Origin: Bacteroidales bacterium
Lineage (GTDB): Bacteria > Bacteroidota > Bacteroidia > Bacteroidales > UBA12077
Direction of reading: 5' to 3'
NCBI GenBank assembly: GCA_019038645.1
Contig: JAHOYT010000036.1
Location: forward strand, 62,001 to 126,000
DNA length: 64,000 nt
Part shown: piece after piece, positions 32,913 to 42,400 of the stretch
How the letters are laid out: the number at the start of each line of letters is the position of its first letter
Position numbering within the stretch: position 1 is the stretch's first letter
The notes under the pieces: model-generated
Seen by the model: only the letters and a program-made list of their open reading frames with translations
What the model was told of the DNA's origin: nothing
The model's database searches: none
Made by a program: the position numbers and the translations under genes

Positions 32913-35258
32913 TTATTCGTATCTTAAACTTTCTGTTGGATTTTTTATTGCTGCTCTATAAGCTTGTGCAAAAACAGTTATTATGGCAATAACAAAAGTC
33001 AGTGTAGTTGCAAGTGCGAAGATATAAACTGAAATATCTACTTTATAAGTAAAAGATTCTAACCATTTATTGGCAAAGTAGTATGAAACAGGCCATGCAA
33101 TAATATTACTTATTAAAACCCATTTAATAAAATCTTTTTCTAAAATGAATATTATACCAGAAATGGAACTTCCCATTGCTTTTCGAATTCCAATTTCTTT
33201 TGTTCTTTGTTCAGCAGAATATGCCGATAATCCAAATAAACCTAAACACGATAGTAATATTGCTAATATTGCAAAATAGTTAAAAATTTGTCCTACTCTT
33301 TTATCATTAGTGTATAATTCATTGTAACGATCTGTTAACGTTCTATATGACAATGAGTAGTTCGGAAAGTTTTCATTTATTTTATTTCTTATTTTATCAA
33401 TAGTAGCTTTTAAATTGCCATCTTTTACATTTAATATTAAATTACCTGAAGATTTGCCTCTATATAAAATCAAAGGACTAATTGCTGAATGAATAGATTG
33501 AGAATGAAAGTCTTTAATAACTCCAATAACCTTACAAGAGCCTCTGACAAAAGTTATTTCTGTTCCCAAGGGATTTTCTAATCCCATTTGTTTGGCTGCC
33601 GACTCATTAATTATATATGAAGCAGTATCTACTTCAAAAATTTCACTAAAATTTCTACCTTCTATTATCTCTAATCCAATAGCAGGTATAAAATCATTAT
33701 CCACTTCGCAAAAATTTGTTAAATACAATTCATCAGGATCTTTTCCGGGCCAATTTCCACCATATGTACCTTCTATTATCTGAATAGGTAAGCTCGACGC
33801 AGAAGTCACATTTAGTACATCAGGAATTTCAAGTAAGACACTTTTAATATTGGTATAGTCATTAGCTATGTCTCCTCCTAAATCAATCGTGATTAAATTA
33901 TCGATTTTATAACCAAGATCTTTATTCTGAATAAAATTCATTTGCGATTTAACAACAAATGAAAATATAATTAAGCTTATTGAAATTGAGAATTGAGTAA
34001 TAACTAAAATCTGTCTGAAAATCCTCCCCTTTTTTCCATGGATAGGCTCTTTTGAAAGTATTTGCGCGCTTTTAATTTTTGATAAATATAAAGCAGTATA
34101 ACTTCCTGAAAATAAGCCAGTAAGAATTGTGATGGTAATAAGCCACCCAATTTCTTTATACGTGAACACTTTCATGGTAATCTCCTTCTGGCTAATACTA
34201 TTAAAAGCAGGTAACATAAAATCAACAAATAATAATGCAAATAATAATGCAATAAAAGCTATGAAAAGGGATTCTCCTAAGTATTGCGTAATTAATTGAC
34301 TCCTTCGTGCACCTACAACTTTTCTTATTCCAACATCTGTTAATCTTTTAGTTGCTTTAGCGGTTGATAGATTCATGAAATTAATACATGCAATAATTAA
34401 AATAAAGATTGATACAATAGCAAAAATTAAAACATATTTAATGTCCCCTAATTTAGCATACAGTTCAGTTAAATGGCTTGATCTCAAATGAACTTCAGTA
34501 ATTGGTTGAATTCCTAACTTTATCTTATTACCATCTTCCCCAAATATTTTTGTAAAGTAATTTTCAATTTTGTTTGCTACAGTATCAGGAATGGCTTCAC
34601 TGGCAATTTTAATAAATGGGTAACAACTAAAACTTCCCCACACATTTTCAGAATCTTTTATACTTTGAATGGATTTATAATTAATTAAAAAATCAAAGCT
34701 AAAATGGGAATTTGTTGGGGTATTTTGAATAATTCCAGAGACAATATAGTCATGATCTAAATTAAGATTTATTGTTTCACCTAAAGGATCTTTTTCACCA
34801 AATAGTTTTTCTGCAGTTTCTTGGGTTAAAATAATCTCATTTAAATCTGTTAATAAACTATCTTTTTGTTTCTTTAATATTTTGAAAGTAAAAATATCAA
34901 AGAATTCTTTGGTAGAGTATATTCCTTTAATATTATTATAGGATCTGTCATCAACTTTTAAAAGCACATTTCCTCCTCTCAAATTGCATGATGCTATTAT
35001 TTCCGGATATTCATCTTTTAAGGCTTGAGCTAATGGAAGGGGCCCAACAGCAGCTTCCATGCTTGGTAACTTAGCTATAATGCGATAAATATCTTCAGAA
35101 TCTTTATGAAATTTATCAAAACTTAACTCATCATAAACCCAAAGCATAATAAGTATAGAGCAACTCATTCCTATGGCTAATCCAATAATATTTATTCCCG
35201 AATAGAATAAATCACGTCGTATATTTCGGATTGCAGTTATAATATAATTTTTAAACAT
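32913..35258 (-). CDS. MacB/FtsX-type ABC transporter permease
   Basis: Large permease of 781 residues with duplicated architecture: helix 1 (NIIGLAIGMSCSILIMLWVYDELSFDKFHKDSEDIYRI), a periplasmic MacB_PCD domain, an FtsX block of helices near 275-400 (ACINFMNLSTAKATKRLTDVGIRKVVGARRSQLITQYLGES), a fifth helix near 425 with a second periplasmic domain, and a last FtsX block (EQRTKEIGIRKAMGSSISGI). This is the common Bacteroidota mechanotransmission type. No ATPase gene adjoins, so the ATPase is elsewhere. The upstream region holds a sigma-54-like promoter and dyad sites, indicating control by the divergent two-component system. Confidence 0.9.
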   Translation of the reverse strand: MFKNYIITAIRNIRRDLFYSGINIIGLAIGMSCSILIMLWVYDELSFDKFHKDSEDIYRIIAKLPSMEAAVGPLPLAQALKDEYPEIIASCNLRGGNVLLKVDDRSYNNIKGIYSTKEFFDIFTFKILKKQKDSLLTDLNEIILTQETAEKLFGEKDPLGETINLNLDHDYIVSGIIQNTPTNSHFSFDFLINYKSIQSIKDSENVWGSFSCYPFIKIASEAIPDTVANKIENYFTKIFGEDGNKIKLGIQPITEVHLRSSHLTELYAKLGDIKYVLIFAIVSIFILIIACINFMNLSTAKATKRLTDVGIRKVVGARRSQLITQYLGESLFIAFIALLFALLFVDFMLPAFNSISQKEITMKVFTYKEIGWLITITILTGLFSGSYTALYLSKIKSAQILSKEPIHGKKGRIFRQILVITQFSISISLIIFSFVVKSQMNFIQNKDLGYKIDNLITIDLGGDIANDYTNIKSVLLEIPDVLNVTSASSLPIQIIEGTYGGNWPGKDPDELYLTNFCEVDNDFIPAIGLEIIEGRNFSEIFEVDTASYIINESAAKQMGLENPLGTEITFVRGSCKVIGVIKDFHSQSIHSAISPLILYRGKSSGNLILNVKDGNLKATIDKIRNKINENFPNYSLSYRTLTDRYNELYTNDKRVGQIFNYFAILAILLSCLGLFGLSAYSAEQRTKEIGIRKAMGSSISGIIFILEKDFIKWVLISNIIAWPVSYYFANKWLESFTYKVDISVYIFALATTLTFVIAIITVFAQAYRAAIKNPTESLRYE

Positions 35259-35292
35259 GGCTCTTATTTTTATTATTAATAGCTTTTAATAG

Positions 35293-35307
35293 CCAAATTA
35301 AATGCCA
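35293..35307 (-). promoter_or_regulatory. Sigma-54-like -24/-12 promoter of the permease gene
   Basis: On the minus strand TGGCATTTAATTTGG carries the -24 TGGCA and a -12 TTGG at the correct sigma-54 spacing; the consensus -12 is TTGC, so the final base is off. Transcription would begin near 35281, about 23 bases before the permease ATG. The neighbouring regulator is a sigma-54 activator, which supports the call. Confidence 0.55.
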
Positions 35308-35372
35308 TGAATGATAATCTTCAGTATATGAGCGACATAGGTTGTCATTTAGTTAGTTGAAATAATTTAAAC

Positions 35373-35410
35373 TGTCCATGAGGAAACACTACAGTGTCCA
35401 TGAGTGGACA
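35373..35410. promoter_or_regulatory. Paired dyad sites, likely enhancer for the sigma-54 regulator
   Basis: Two 16-base sites, TGTCCATGAGGAAACA (35373) and TGTCCATGAGTGGACA (35395), are 22 bases apart, two helical turns. The second is a perfect dyad TGTCCA/TGGACA. They lie roughly 90-130 bases upstream of the predicted permease start and 51-88 bases before the regulator gene, the usual place for NtrC-type upstream activating sequences, and could also autoregulate the regulator. Confidence 0.6.
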
Positions 35411-35460
35411 TATTTGATTTTTTAATTACCTTTATAGAATATACAAAGTACTGATATATT

Positions 35461-36834
35461 ATGAATGATCAAAATAATAGAATTCTTATTGTTGATGATG
35501 ATGAACATATTCATTTAAGTTTAAAAGTGCTTCTGGAACCAGAGTTTGGTGAAATATCCTGTATTAAAAACCCGGATAAAATACCAGAAATGCTAAAAGA
35601 AAATTCGTTTGATGCTATTCTTCTTGATATGAACTATGCTCAGGGAGAGACTAGTGGCGATGAAGGTATGTACTGGCTTAAGCAAATTCTTAGCATTGAT
35701 CCGGAAAGCAACGTATTATTAATTACAGCTTACGGAGACTTAAACATTGCAGTTACTGCGCTAAAGCATGGTGCAATTGATTTTATTGTTAAACCGTGGA
35801 ATAATGAAAAACTATTAGCAACCATAAATTCTACGTTAAAATTAAGTAGGAATAAAAAAGAAATAAAGAACCTCAAATCAAAGCAGAAGGCTCTGATTAC
35901 TGCCCTGGAAAGTGATTTGCCGGAGTTAATAGGTAAGTCACAAATAATGAAAGATTTATACAATTTGATAAATAAGGTTGCTATAACTGATGCAAATGTT
36001 TTAATTCAGGGCGAGAATGGAACCGGAAAGGAGTTGGTTGCAAGAGCATTGCATAAGAAATCTCTTCGCTCTAAGAATCCATTTATTAATGTAGATCTGG
36101 GAGCGATTTCAGAAACTCTTTTTGAAAGTGAAATGTTTGGCCATAAAAAAGGATCTTTTACTGATGCTAAGGAAGATCGTGCTGGAAGATTCGAAGCCGG
36201 GAATGGGGGAACTGTATTTTTAGATGAAATAGGGAATTTGCCTTTAGCTATGCAGTCTAAACTATTATCTGTAATTCAGAATAGAGAGGTTTATTCAGTG
36301 GGCAGTATGAAAGCCTTAAATATTGACGTAAGATTAATTTGTGCATCAAATATTTCATTAAGAAACGCCGTTGAACAAAATAATTTTCGACAGGATTTAC
36401 TTTACAGAATTAATACTGTTGAGATTACAATGCCTGCTCTTAGAGAAAGAAGAGAAGACATTCCGTTACTTGCCAATTATTTTATCGAAAAATACTGTAA
36501 AAAGTATAGAAGAAATAGCATGAAACTTCCGGATTATGTGGAACGTAAGTTGCAAAAATATGATTGGCCCGGCAATATTCGGGAATTACAACATTCAATT
36601 GAAAGAGCTATAATTCTTAGTAGCGAAAGTGTTTTGAAATCGTCGGATTTTGATTTTTTGGAACGAAAAGATGTAAATGATAATCCATTTGATAATTACG
36701 ATTTAGAAAATCTGGAAAAGTGGGCCATATCAAATTGTTTAAAAAAACATTCAGGAAATGTTTCGAGGGCTGCAACAGAGTTGGGTTTAACCCGTGGTGC
36801 TTTATACAGGAGAATAGAAAAATATGGTGTTTAA
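35461..36834 (+). CDS. Sigma-54-dependent response regulator (NtrC/AtoC family)
   Basis: Regulator of 457 residues with three domains. The receiver (1-125) has DDDEH, phosphoacceptor in ILLDMNYAQGE, and VKPW. The AAA+ domain (about 150-385) shows Walker A GENGTGKEL, Walker B GGTVFLDEIGN and the arginine region DLLYRINTVEI. A Fis-type HTH is at the C-terminus (NVSRAATELGLTRGALYRRIEKYGV). The sigma-54 contact loop reads GSFTDA rather than GAFTGA. It overlaps the kinase gene by 11 bases and is divergent from the permease, whose promoter region contains likely binding sites. Confidence 0.95.
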   Translation: MNDQNNRILIVDDDEHIHLSLKVLLEPEFGEISCIKNPDKIPEMLKENSFDAILLDMNYAQGETSGDEGMYWLKQILSIDPESNVLLITAYGDLNIAVTALKHGAIDFIVKPWNNEKLLATINSTLKLSRNKKEIKNLKSKQKALITALESDLPELIGKSQIMKDLYNLINKVAITDANVLIQGENGTGKELVARALHKKSLRSKNPFINVDLGAISETLFESEMFGHKKGSFTDAKEDRAGRFEAGNGGTVFLDEIGNLPLAMQSKLLSVIQNREVYSVGSMKALNIDVRLICASNISLRNAVEQNNFRQDLLYRINTVEITMPALRERREDIPLLANYFIEKYCKKYRRNSMKLPDYVERKLQKYDWPGNIRELQHSIERAIILSSESVLKSSDFDFLERKDVNDNPFDNYDLENLEKWAISNCLKKHSGNVSRAATELGLTRGALYRRIEKYGV

Positions 36835-38149
36835 TAATAAAATTAGATTTTTAGTAAGAATTCTGATTCTTTCAGTTGGTATATTCGCTTTAATATATTC
36901 TGCCGTGATTTTACATAGTTTTATCAAAAGTCTTTTTGCGCTGGCATATACGATTTTGAGTATTTCTGAAATGCTATTATTTATGAATAAAACTAACAAT
37001 GATTTTATATCATTCTTAAACGCACTTATTTATGAAGATTTTACAAATTATTATTCCAGATCTAAAAAACATGATCAGGATGTTTATAGTTTATTTAACA
37101 AACTGAATGAAAAGTATCGTAAAATAGCATTTGAAAAAGAGGTGCAACACGCTTTTCTCCAAACAATAATAAAGCATATAAATATTGGGGTACTTGTTAT
37201 GGATAATGAAGGTGGAGTTGTGCTGGTGAATAGCTATTTTCTTAGATTGTTAAATGTTAATTCTGTTAAATCAATAAAAGAAATAAAAAATAAATCAGCA
37301 AAACTGCAGAATGAGATTGAAAATATTGAATCTAATAAACCAAAATTACTTGAATTGATATTAGACGGAGAATTGTATCGCCTTTCAGTTAATGCATCAC
37401 ACTTTAAACTCGACGGAATTTCGTATAAACTTGTATCACTGCAAGACATAAATATTGAGCTGGACGAGCAGGAAATTAATGCCTGGCAAAAATTAATTAG
37501 AGTTCTTACTCATGAAATTATGAATTCAGTTACTCCAATTAGTTCACTTGCTTCAAGTTTAAATAAATTGTTAACCAAAGCAATAAATAATAACAATGTA
37601 GATCCAAAACACCTGGAATATTTGTCAGATGGTTTAAATGCTGTACAGAACAGAAGTGAGGGTTTAATTAAATTTACAGAAGCATATAAAAAACTTACCC
37701 AGGTTCAATATCCTGACTTTAAAAGTATTAACATTCATAAACTTTTTGAAAATGTAATATTGTTGCATAAATCTAAGATCGAAGAATTTAAAATAGAAGC
37801 AACAATATCAGTAAAGAGCGATTTGAATTTATTAGCAGATAAATCTATGATAGAACAAATCATGATTAATTTAATAAAGAATTCAATTCAGGCGCTTGAA
37901 GAGATAAAGAACCCAATAATTCAAATAAAAGGCTTTATAGAAAATAAGCGTGTTATAATCCAGGTTATAGATAACGGAAAAGGGATTCCGGAAGATAAAA
38001 TCGATAAAATATTTATTCCCTTTTTTACTACAAAAGATAGCGGGTCTGGTATTGGACTAAGTTTTGCACGACAGGTAATGAGATTGCATAAAGGGGTTAT
38101 ATCAGTAAAATCAGTACCGGAAAATACAATATTTACTTTGAAATTTTAA
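36824..38149 (+). CDS. PAS-containing sensor histidine kinase
   Basis: Membrane-anchored kinase of 441 residues, partner of the preceding regulator. Two hydrophobic helices lie at about 7-25 and 28-48 with almost no periplasmic loop, so it probably senses membrane or cytoplasmic cues. A PAS-like region (about 105-210) precedes the DHp helix with the phosphoacceptor in LTHEIMNSVTPISSL. The HATPase domain has MINLIKNSIQALEE (N-box), VIDNGKGIPEDKI (G1) and GSGIGLSFARQVM (G2). The ATG overlaps the regulator's last codons, implying translational coupling. Confidence 0.94.
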   Translation: MVFNNKIRFLVRILILSVGIFALIYSAVILHSFIKSLFALAYTILSISEMLLFMNKTNNDFISFLNALIYEDFTNYYSRSKKHDQDVYSLFNKLNEKYRKIAFEKEVQHAFLQTIIKHINIGVLVMDNEGGVVLVNSYFLRLLNVNSVKSIKEIKNKSAKLQNEIENIESNKPKLLELILDGELYRLSVNASHFKLDGISYKLVSLQDINIELDEQEINAWQKLIRVLTHEIMNSVTPISSLASSLNKLLTKAINNNNVDPKHLEYLSDGLNAVQNRSEGLIKFTEAYKKLTQVQYPDFKSINIHKLFENVILLHKSKIEEFKIEATISVKSDLNLLADKSMIEQIMINLIKNSIQALEEIKNPIIQIKGFIENKRVIIQVIDNGKGIPEDKIDKIFIPFFTTKDSGSGIGLSFARQVMRLHKGVISVKSVPENTIFTLKF

Positions 38150-38255
38150 ATATGATTATTTATAATTTAAACTTTCTGTTGTATTTTTAATAACTGCCTA
38201 AAAGCTGACAAATAAAACTACATTAGCATAACACTTTAAGTAGGGTAATATCATA

Positions 38256-38768
38256 TTAATTTTGTCTTGCATTAAACCCAAATAATAAGCTTAATCTAAC
38301 TCCTTTATCGGATGGAACCACGGCGATATTAATTGGAAAATTAATATTGCTTGATTTCAGGGTTACGCCTGCTGCTAATGCAAAAGCTACACCAGAAACC
38401 GATACATTTGGACCCAAGCCAAATTCTAACCCTTTTGCATTTCTAATTCCTATTAGAAATGTGCCGCTAGGTAAAAAAGTGTTTTGTTCTACACCCCCAA
38501 TTAATATTATACCTTCTATTAAACCAGCTACTCCTGATTCAAGAGTAAAGAATCTGGTTTCAAATTGCCATCCGAACTGTGTAAGAATAGGACTTATATC
38601 ATATTCAGCTAATTGATCAACAGTTTCCCCAGGTGTAATATAAGTAAAACCCAATCTTGGGCCCATTAATTTTACCGGAGGAATAATTTCATCATCAAAT
38701 TGAGCTTGGCAATAAAGGTTTAATAAAGAAAAGAATGTAATAAACAAAAGGCAAATAAAATTTCTCAT
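38256..38768 (-). CDS. Secreted glycine-rich beta protein, function unknown
   Basis: Exported protein of 170 residues. The track includes MCI before MRNFICLLFITFFSLLNLYCQAQ, which is the better signal-peptide start (ATG at 38768). The mature part alternates hydrophobic and glycine residues (TRFFTLESGVAGLIEGIILIGG, GLEFGLGPNVSVSGVAFALAAGVTL, GVRLSLLFGFNARQN), typical of a small outer-membrane beta-barrel ending in a strand, though no family is recognised. It stands alone between the kinase gene and the cupin gene. Confidence 0.65.
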   Translation of the reverse strand: MRNFICLLFITFFSLLNLYCQAQFDDEIIPPVKLMGPRLGFTYITPGETVDQLAEYDISPILTQFGWQFETRFFTLESGVAGLIEGIILIGGVEQNTFLPSGTFLIGIRNAKGLEFGLGPNVSVSGVAFALAAGVTLKSSNINFPINIAVVPSDKGVRLSLLFGFNARQN

Positions 38769-39020
38769 AATACACAATTTTAAGGTTCATTATAAGCAAG
38801 TTAGAATTTATATTTATCAATTCCAATAAAATTATTATTTAGTTATTGTTTAATGTATATGTAAAATGTTAAACAAATAAACGAGTAACAGGAAGAAAAT
38901 GATTCTTTCAAGAGTCTAAAATGAATTGTATCTAAGACTATATGTTGAAATAGGTTTTAATAATGTTTATCTTGATATTATAAGGGCTTTTGAGTATTTT
39001 GTGAGAAAAAATAATTAGCT

Positions 39021-39383
39021 ATGATTAAATTGATAAAATTGCCATCCATAATTAAGGCAGCAGGAACCAAAGGGAAAATTATTGAAGAATTTTTCGGGAG
39101 AGTAAACAGTAATGATTCCGAAATTAGTATTGCAAAAATGAAAAGCCCCGAAGGTTGGGAAGAACCTGGCCAAAAACCCAAATTTGATGAATACACTGTT
39201 GTTTTAAAAGGAATATTAAAGGTAAAGACTAAAACAGAAGAGTATAATGTGAATGCCGGACAGGGAATATTAACCGGTAAAAGTGAATGGGTGCAGTTCA
39301 GCACACCTTTTGTCGGTGGAGCTGAATATATTGCAGTTTGTCTTCCTGCTTTTTCGCCTGATATAGTTCACAGAGATGAATAA
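39021..39383 (+). CDS. Small cupin-fold protein
   Basis: Single-domain cupin of 120 residues. The central segment YTVVLKGILKVKTKTEEYNVNAGQGILTGKSEWVQFSTP follows the cupin strand pattern with G-rich turns, but the first cupin motif lacks the usual paired histidines, so metal binding is uncertain. The C-terminus ends in CLPAFSPDIVHRDE, common in ethanolamine-utilisation-like or DUF861-like cupins. No enzymatic role can be assigned. It is convergent with the large sensor phosphatase gene. Confidence 0.75.
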   Translation: MIKLIKLPSIIKAAGTKGKIIEEFFGRVNSNDSEISIAKMKSPEGWEEPGQKPKFDEYTVVLKGILKVKTKTEEYNVNAGQGILTGKSEWVQFSTPFVGGAEYIAVCLPAFSPDIVHRDE

Positions 39384-39403
39384 AAAACCCTGCTTTGCGC
39401 AGG
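39382..39403 (-). terminator. Terminator of the propeller-PP2C gene
   Basis: CCTGC/GCAGG hairpin around TTTGC; on the minus strand it is followed by GTTTTTTA. It overlaps the end of the convergent cupin gene. Confidence 0.65.
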
Positions 39404-39410
39404 ATCTATT

Positions 39411-42400
39411 TTAAAATTTTATTCCAATAAAAATTATATCATCAATTTGATATAATTCGCCTTTCCATTGCTGAAACTTATCTTCCAGTATTTGTTTTTG
39501 TTCCGACATAGGTTTTTGGTGTATTTCCAGTAGCATCTTTTTTAAATTAACACTCTTGAATTTAGTTTCGCCGGGGCCACCAAACTGATCAACATATCCG
39601 TCAGAGAAAATATATATTGTATCTTCTTTTTTAATTTTTATTTCATGATTAGTGAAATGTTCCTTTTCAACATGGTAAATTCCAATTGGCATTCTGTCTG
39701 CCTTGTATTCCTGAAGTTCTCCATCTCTTATCAGGTATAATGGATTATATGCCCCGGCATATTCCAGGATATTTTTATTCTTATGTAAAATACACATAGC
39801 CATATCCATTCCGTCTTTATTTTCACCATCTTTACCAGTTTGGTGCAATGAGAATTTTATTTTTTCCCGTAATTGATTAAGGATTTTGCTTGCTGTGAGT
39901 TTTGCACTTTTACTACCAAAAATTTCGTTCAGCGACGATATCCCAAGCATACTCATGAATGCTCCCGGAACACCATGACCTGTACAATCTGCTGCTGTGA
40001 AATAGAGTTTATCCTTATCTTCGGCTATCCAATAAAAGTCGCCGCTAACAATATCGCGCGGATTGTAAAGTATAAAATGATCATTGAATGATTTCTCGAA
40101 ATGATCTTTAATAGGTAACACTGCATTTTGAATTCGGCTGGCATAATTAATACTAGCAGTGATTTCTTCTTTTTGACTTAATATTTCATCTCTCTGAAAT
40201 ATTATTTTATCGCGATGACCTTCAATTTCTTCTTTTTGTTTTTGAATCTCGATGGTCCGTTCTTTCACCTTTTGTTCAAGGATTTTTTTATCGCGCGAAT
40301 GTTTTCTTTCTCTGATTTTCGATATTGTAAAAAACAAGGCTAGAATTCCAATTCCAATTATCACATAAAACCAAATACTTTCAGAAAAAGGTGGCTCAAT
40401 TTTAAATTGTAATGATTTTAGTTCACTCTTATTGCCCCAAATATCTTTTGCTCTTACATGTAAATTGTAATTCCCTGATTGAACAATCAAATTTATATTT
40501 TGATTTGCGCTCCAGTCCGACCATTTATTCATGAGCCCTTCAACAAAATATTGATATTGTGTTGTGTTTTGTTTAATATAATACGGGGCGATAATTCTAA
40601 CATAAATTGCCTTGTTTTCGGGCTTAAAAATAAGGTCTGATAACTCAAAATGAATTCCTTCTTCGTTTTTTATGTCATTAAAAAACACATTAAAATCTGG
40701 TCGGTGATCTATATAATTAGCATGATTAATTTTGTATAATTCTCTGTTGTTATTAATAATCCACAGATTATTATCTATATCTGAATTAATTGATGAAATG
40801 TCATCGAATAGTTTCAATATGGATTGTTCATTTTCGGTCCAAACCTTTTCTGAATTAATACATTCCCAGTTATTGTTAATTTTTAACCACGGAAATTTTT
40901 GTTCAGGGAGTAAATACAAAAATCTTGAATCATTAACCATTGATTTATTTGTAGATACTATGAAGGAATCAACGCCTGAGTTATATGTAAACATCCCTGA
41001 CTCAAGAAAAAGATATAAAGAGTCATTTACATAATCCAGCCTGTATTGTTCCGGGAAATCCGTTTTTACTTTGTATTTTTTCAGTTCGATCAGATTTTCT
41101 GAAGTATCAACTGAAAAAGAATAAACTGCCTCGTTGCTTCCAAGCCATGTGGAGCTGTCGGGCAAAATATTTATTGTATAAATAGGTTCAGTAAAGTCTA
41201 TTAATTCAGGGATTATGTGCCAGTTGTCCTCTTTATATTTTACAGAGAAGAAACCATTATTTGTGCCGATAAAATAATTGCCATTTATTTCTTTTGATAT
41301 TTGATTTATGTATCTGTTTTTAACCAGTGTAGTTACTTTTTTCTCTTCAATATGAAATAAACCATTGTTTGAAGCCACTAAAATTCCTTGATTTGTTGAA
41401 ATAAGCTGTGTGCATTTTTCGTCAAATCCTTCAATCTTTTTATATATATAATTTATTGATTTTAATTCGCTTCTGGTTCTTTTTACATATCTGGGTTTTG
41501 TTTGTGTTGATTTGACAGATTTTTTTGAGGTTGGTTTTTGTTCAGTCGGCGCAATGGATTCAGATTCTTTTTTGCTAAAAAGTCTTGAGAAGAGTCTCTT
41601 ATCAGTTTTTTTTGAACCTGTCGATTCAGATACGGAAGATTTTTCAGATGTTGTCCGGACTCTTTCCTTAACTGGCTTGGATTTAACCCAAAACTCAATT
41701 TCATTAAAGTCCTTTACTTCTGAAAGATAATAAACACCCTCATTAGTAGCTACGTAAAGCTCATTATTGTGCCATAAAGAAGATATTAAATTTCCTTTTA
41801 GCCCCGGATAATTGCTGAAATTGCGCAAAGGTAAACTGAAATCAACTCTGCTTATTCCAAATTCGTGAGTAATCCATAAACCATTATTATTATCAAGTCC
41901 CAATGAATATATTTCATCATCTGGCAACCCATTCTGATAATTTACAGTATATACAATCTTGCCTGTTCGTTTGTTAACAATTTCAACGCCACCGTATAAC
42001 GTACCGAAAGCATATAAACTATCCGAAATTATTTGTCCATCGGCCAGTATACTTTCTTTCAGATAACCATCGTCATTAATATCGTAGTTGTAATATTTAA
42101 TTCCGTCAAAAGTATAAAGTTCACTATTGTCGGTACCAACCAGAATTTTTTGATTGTTATAAGGCAGGCTAAATAATATTTCACTGTTTTCGGTATAAAA
42201 TCCTGTTACAATAGGAAATAAAGTATCGCTCTCAAGCCGGTACAAACCCTCCCCTGATACATTTATAAATGTATTCCGGTTAGTTATAAACATTCCGGTA
42301 AAACGTTTGTTATTTTTTGCAGACCATCTTTTATTCATATCAGGATTCTGAATAAAATATCTGGTGATTGTTTGTTCTCCGTAGAAGAATATTGTGGAAT

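Noticed and set aside
35344-35360. Possible third dyad (TTGTCATTTAGTTAG) upstream of the sigma-54 regulator
   Set aside because: Weak match and a spacing of about 29 bp that does not fit the other two sites.
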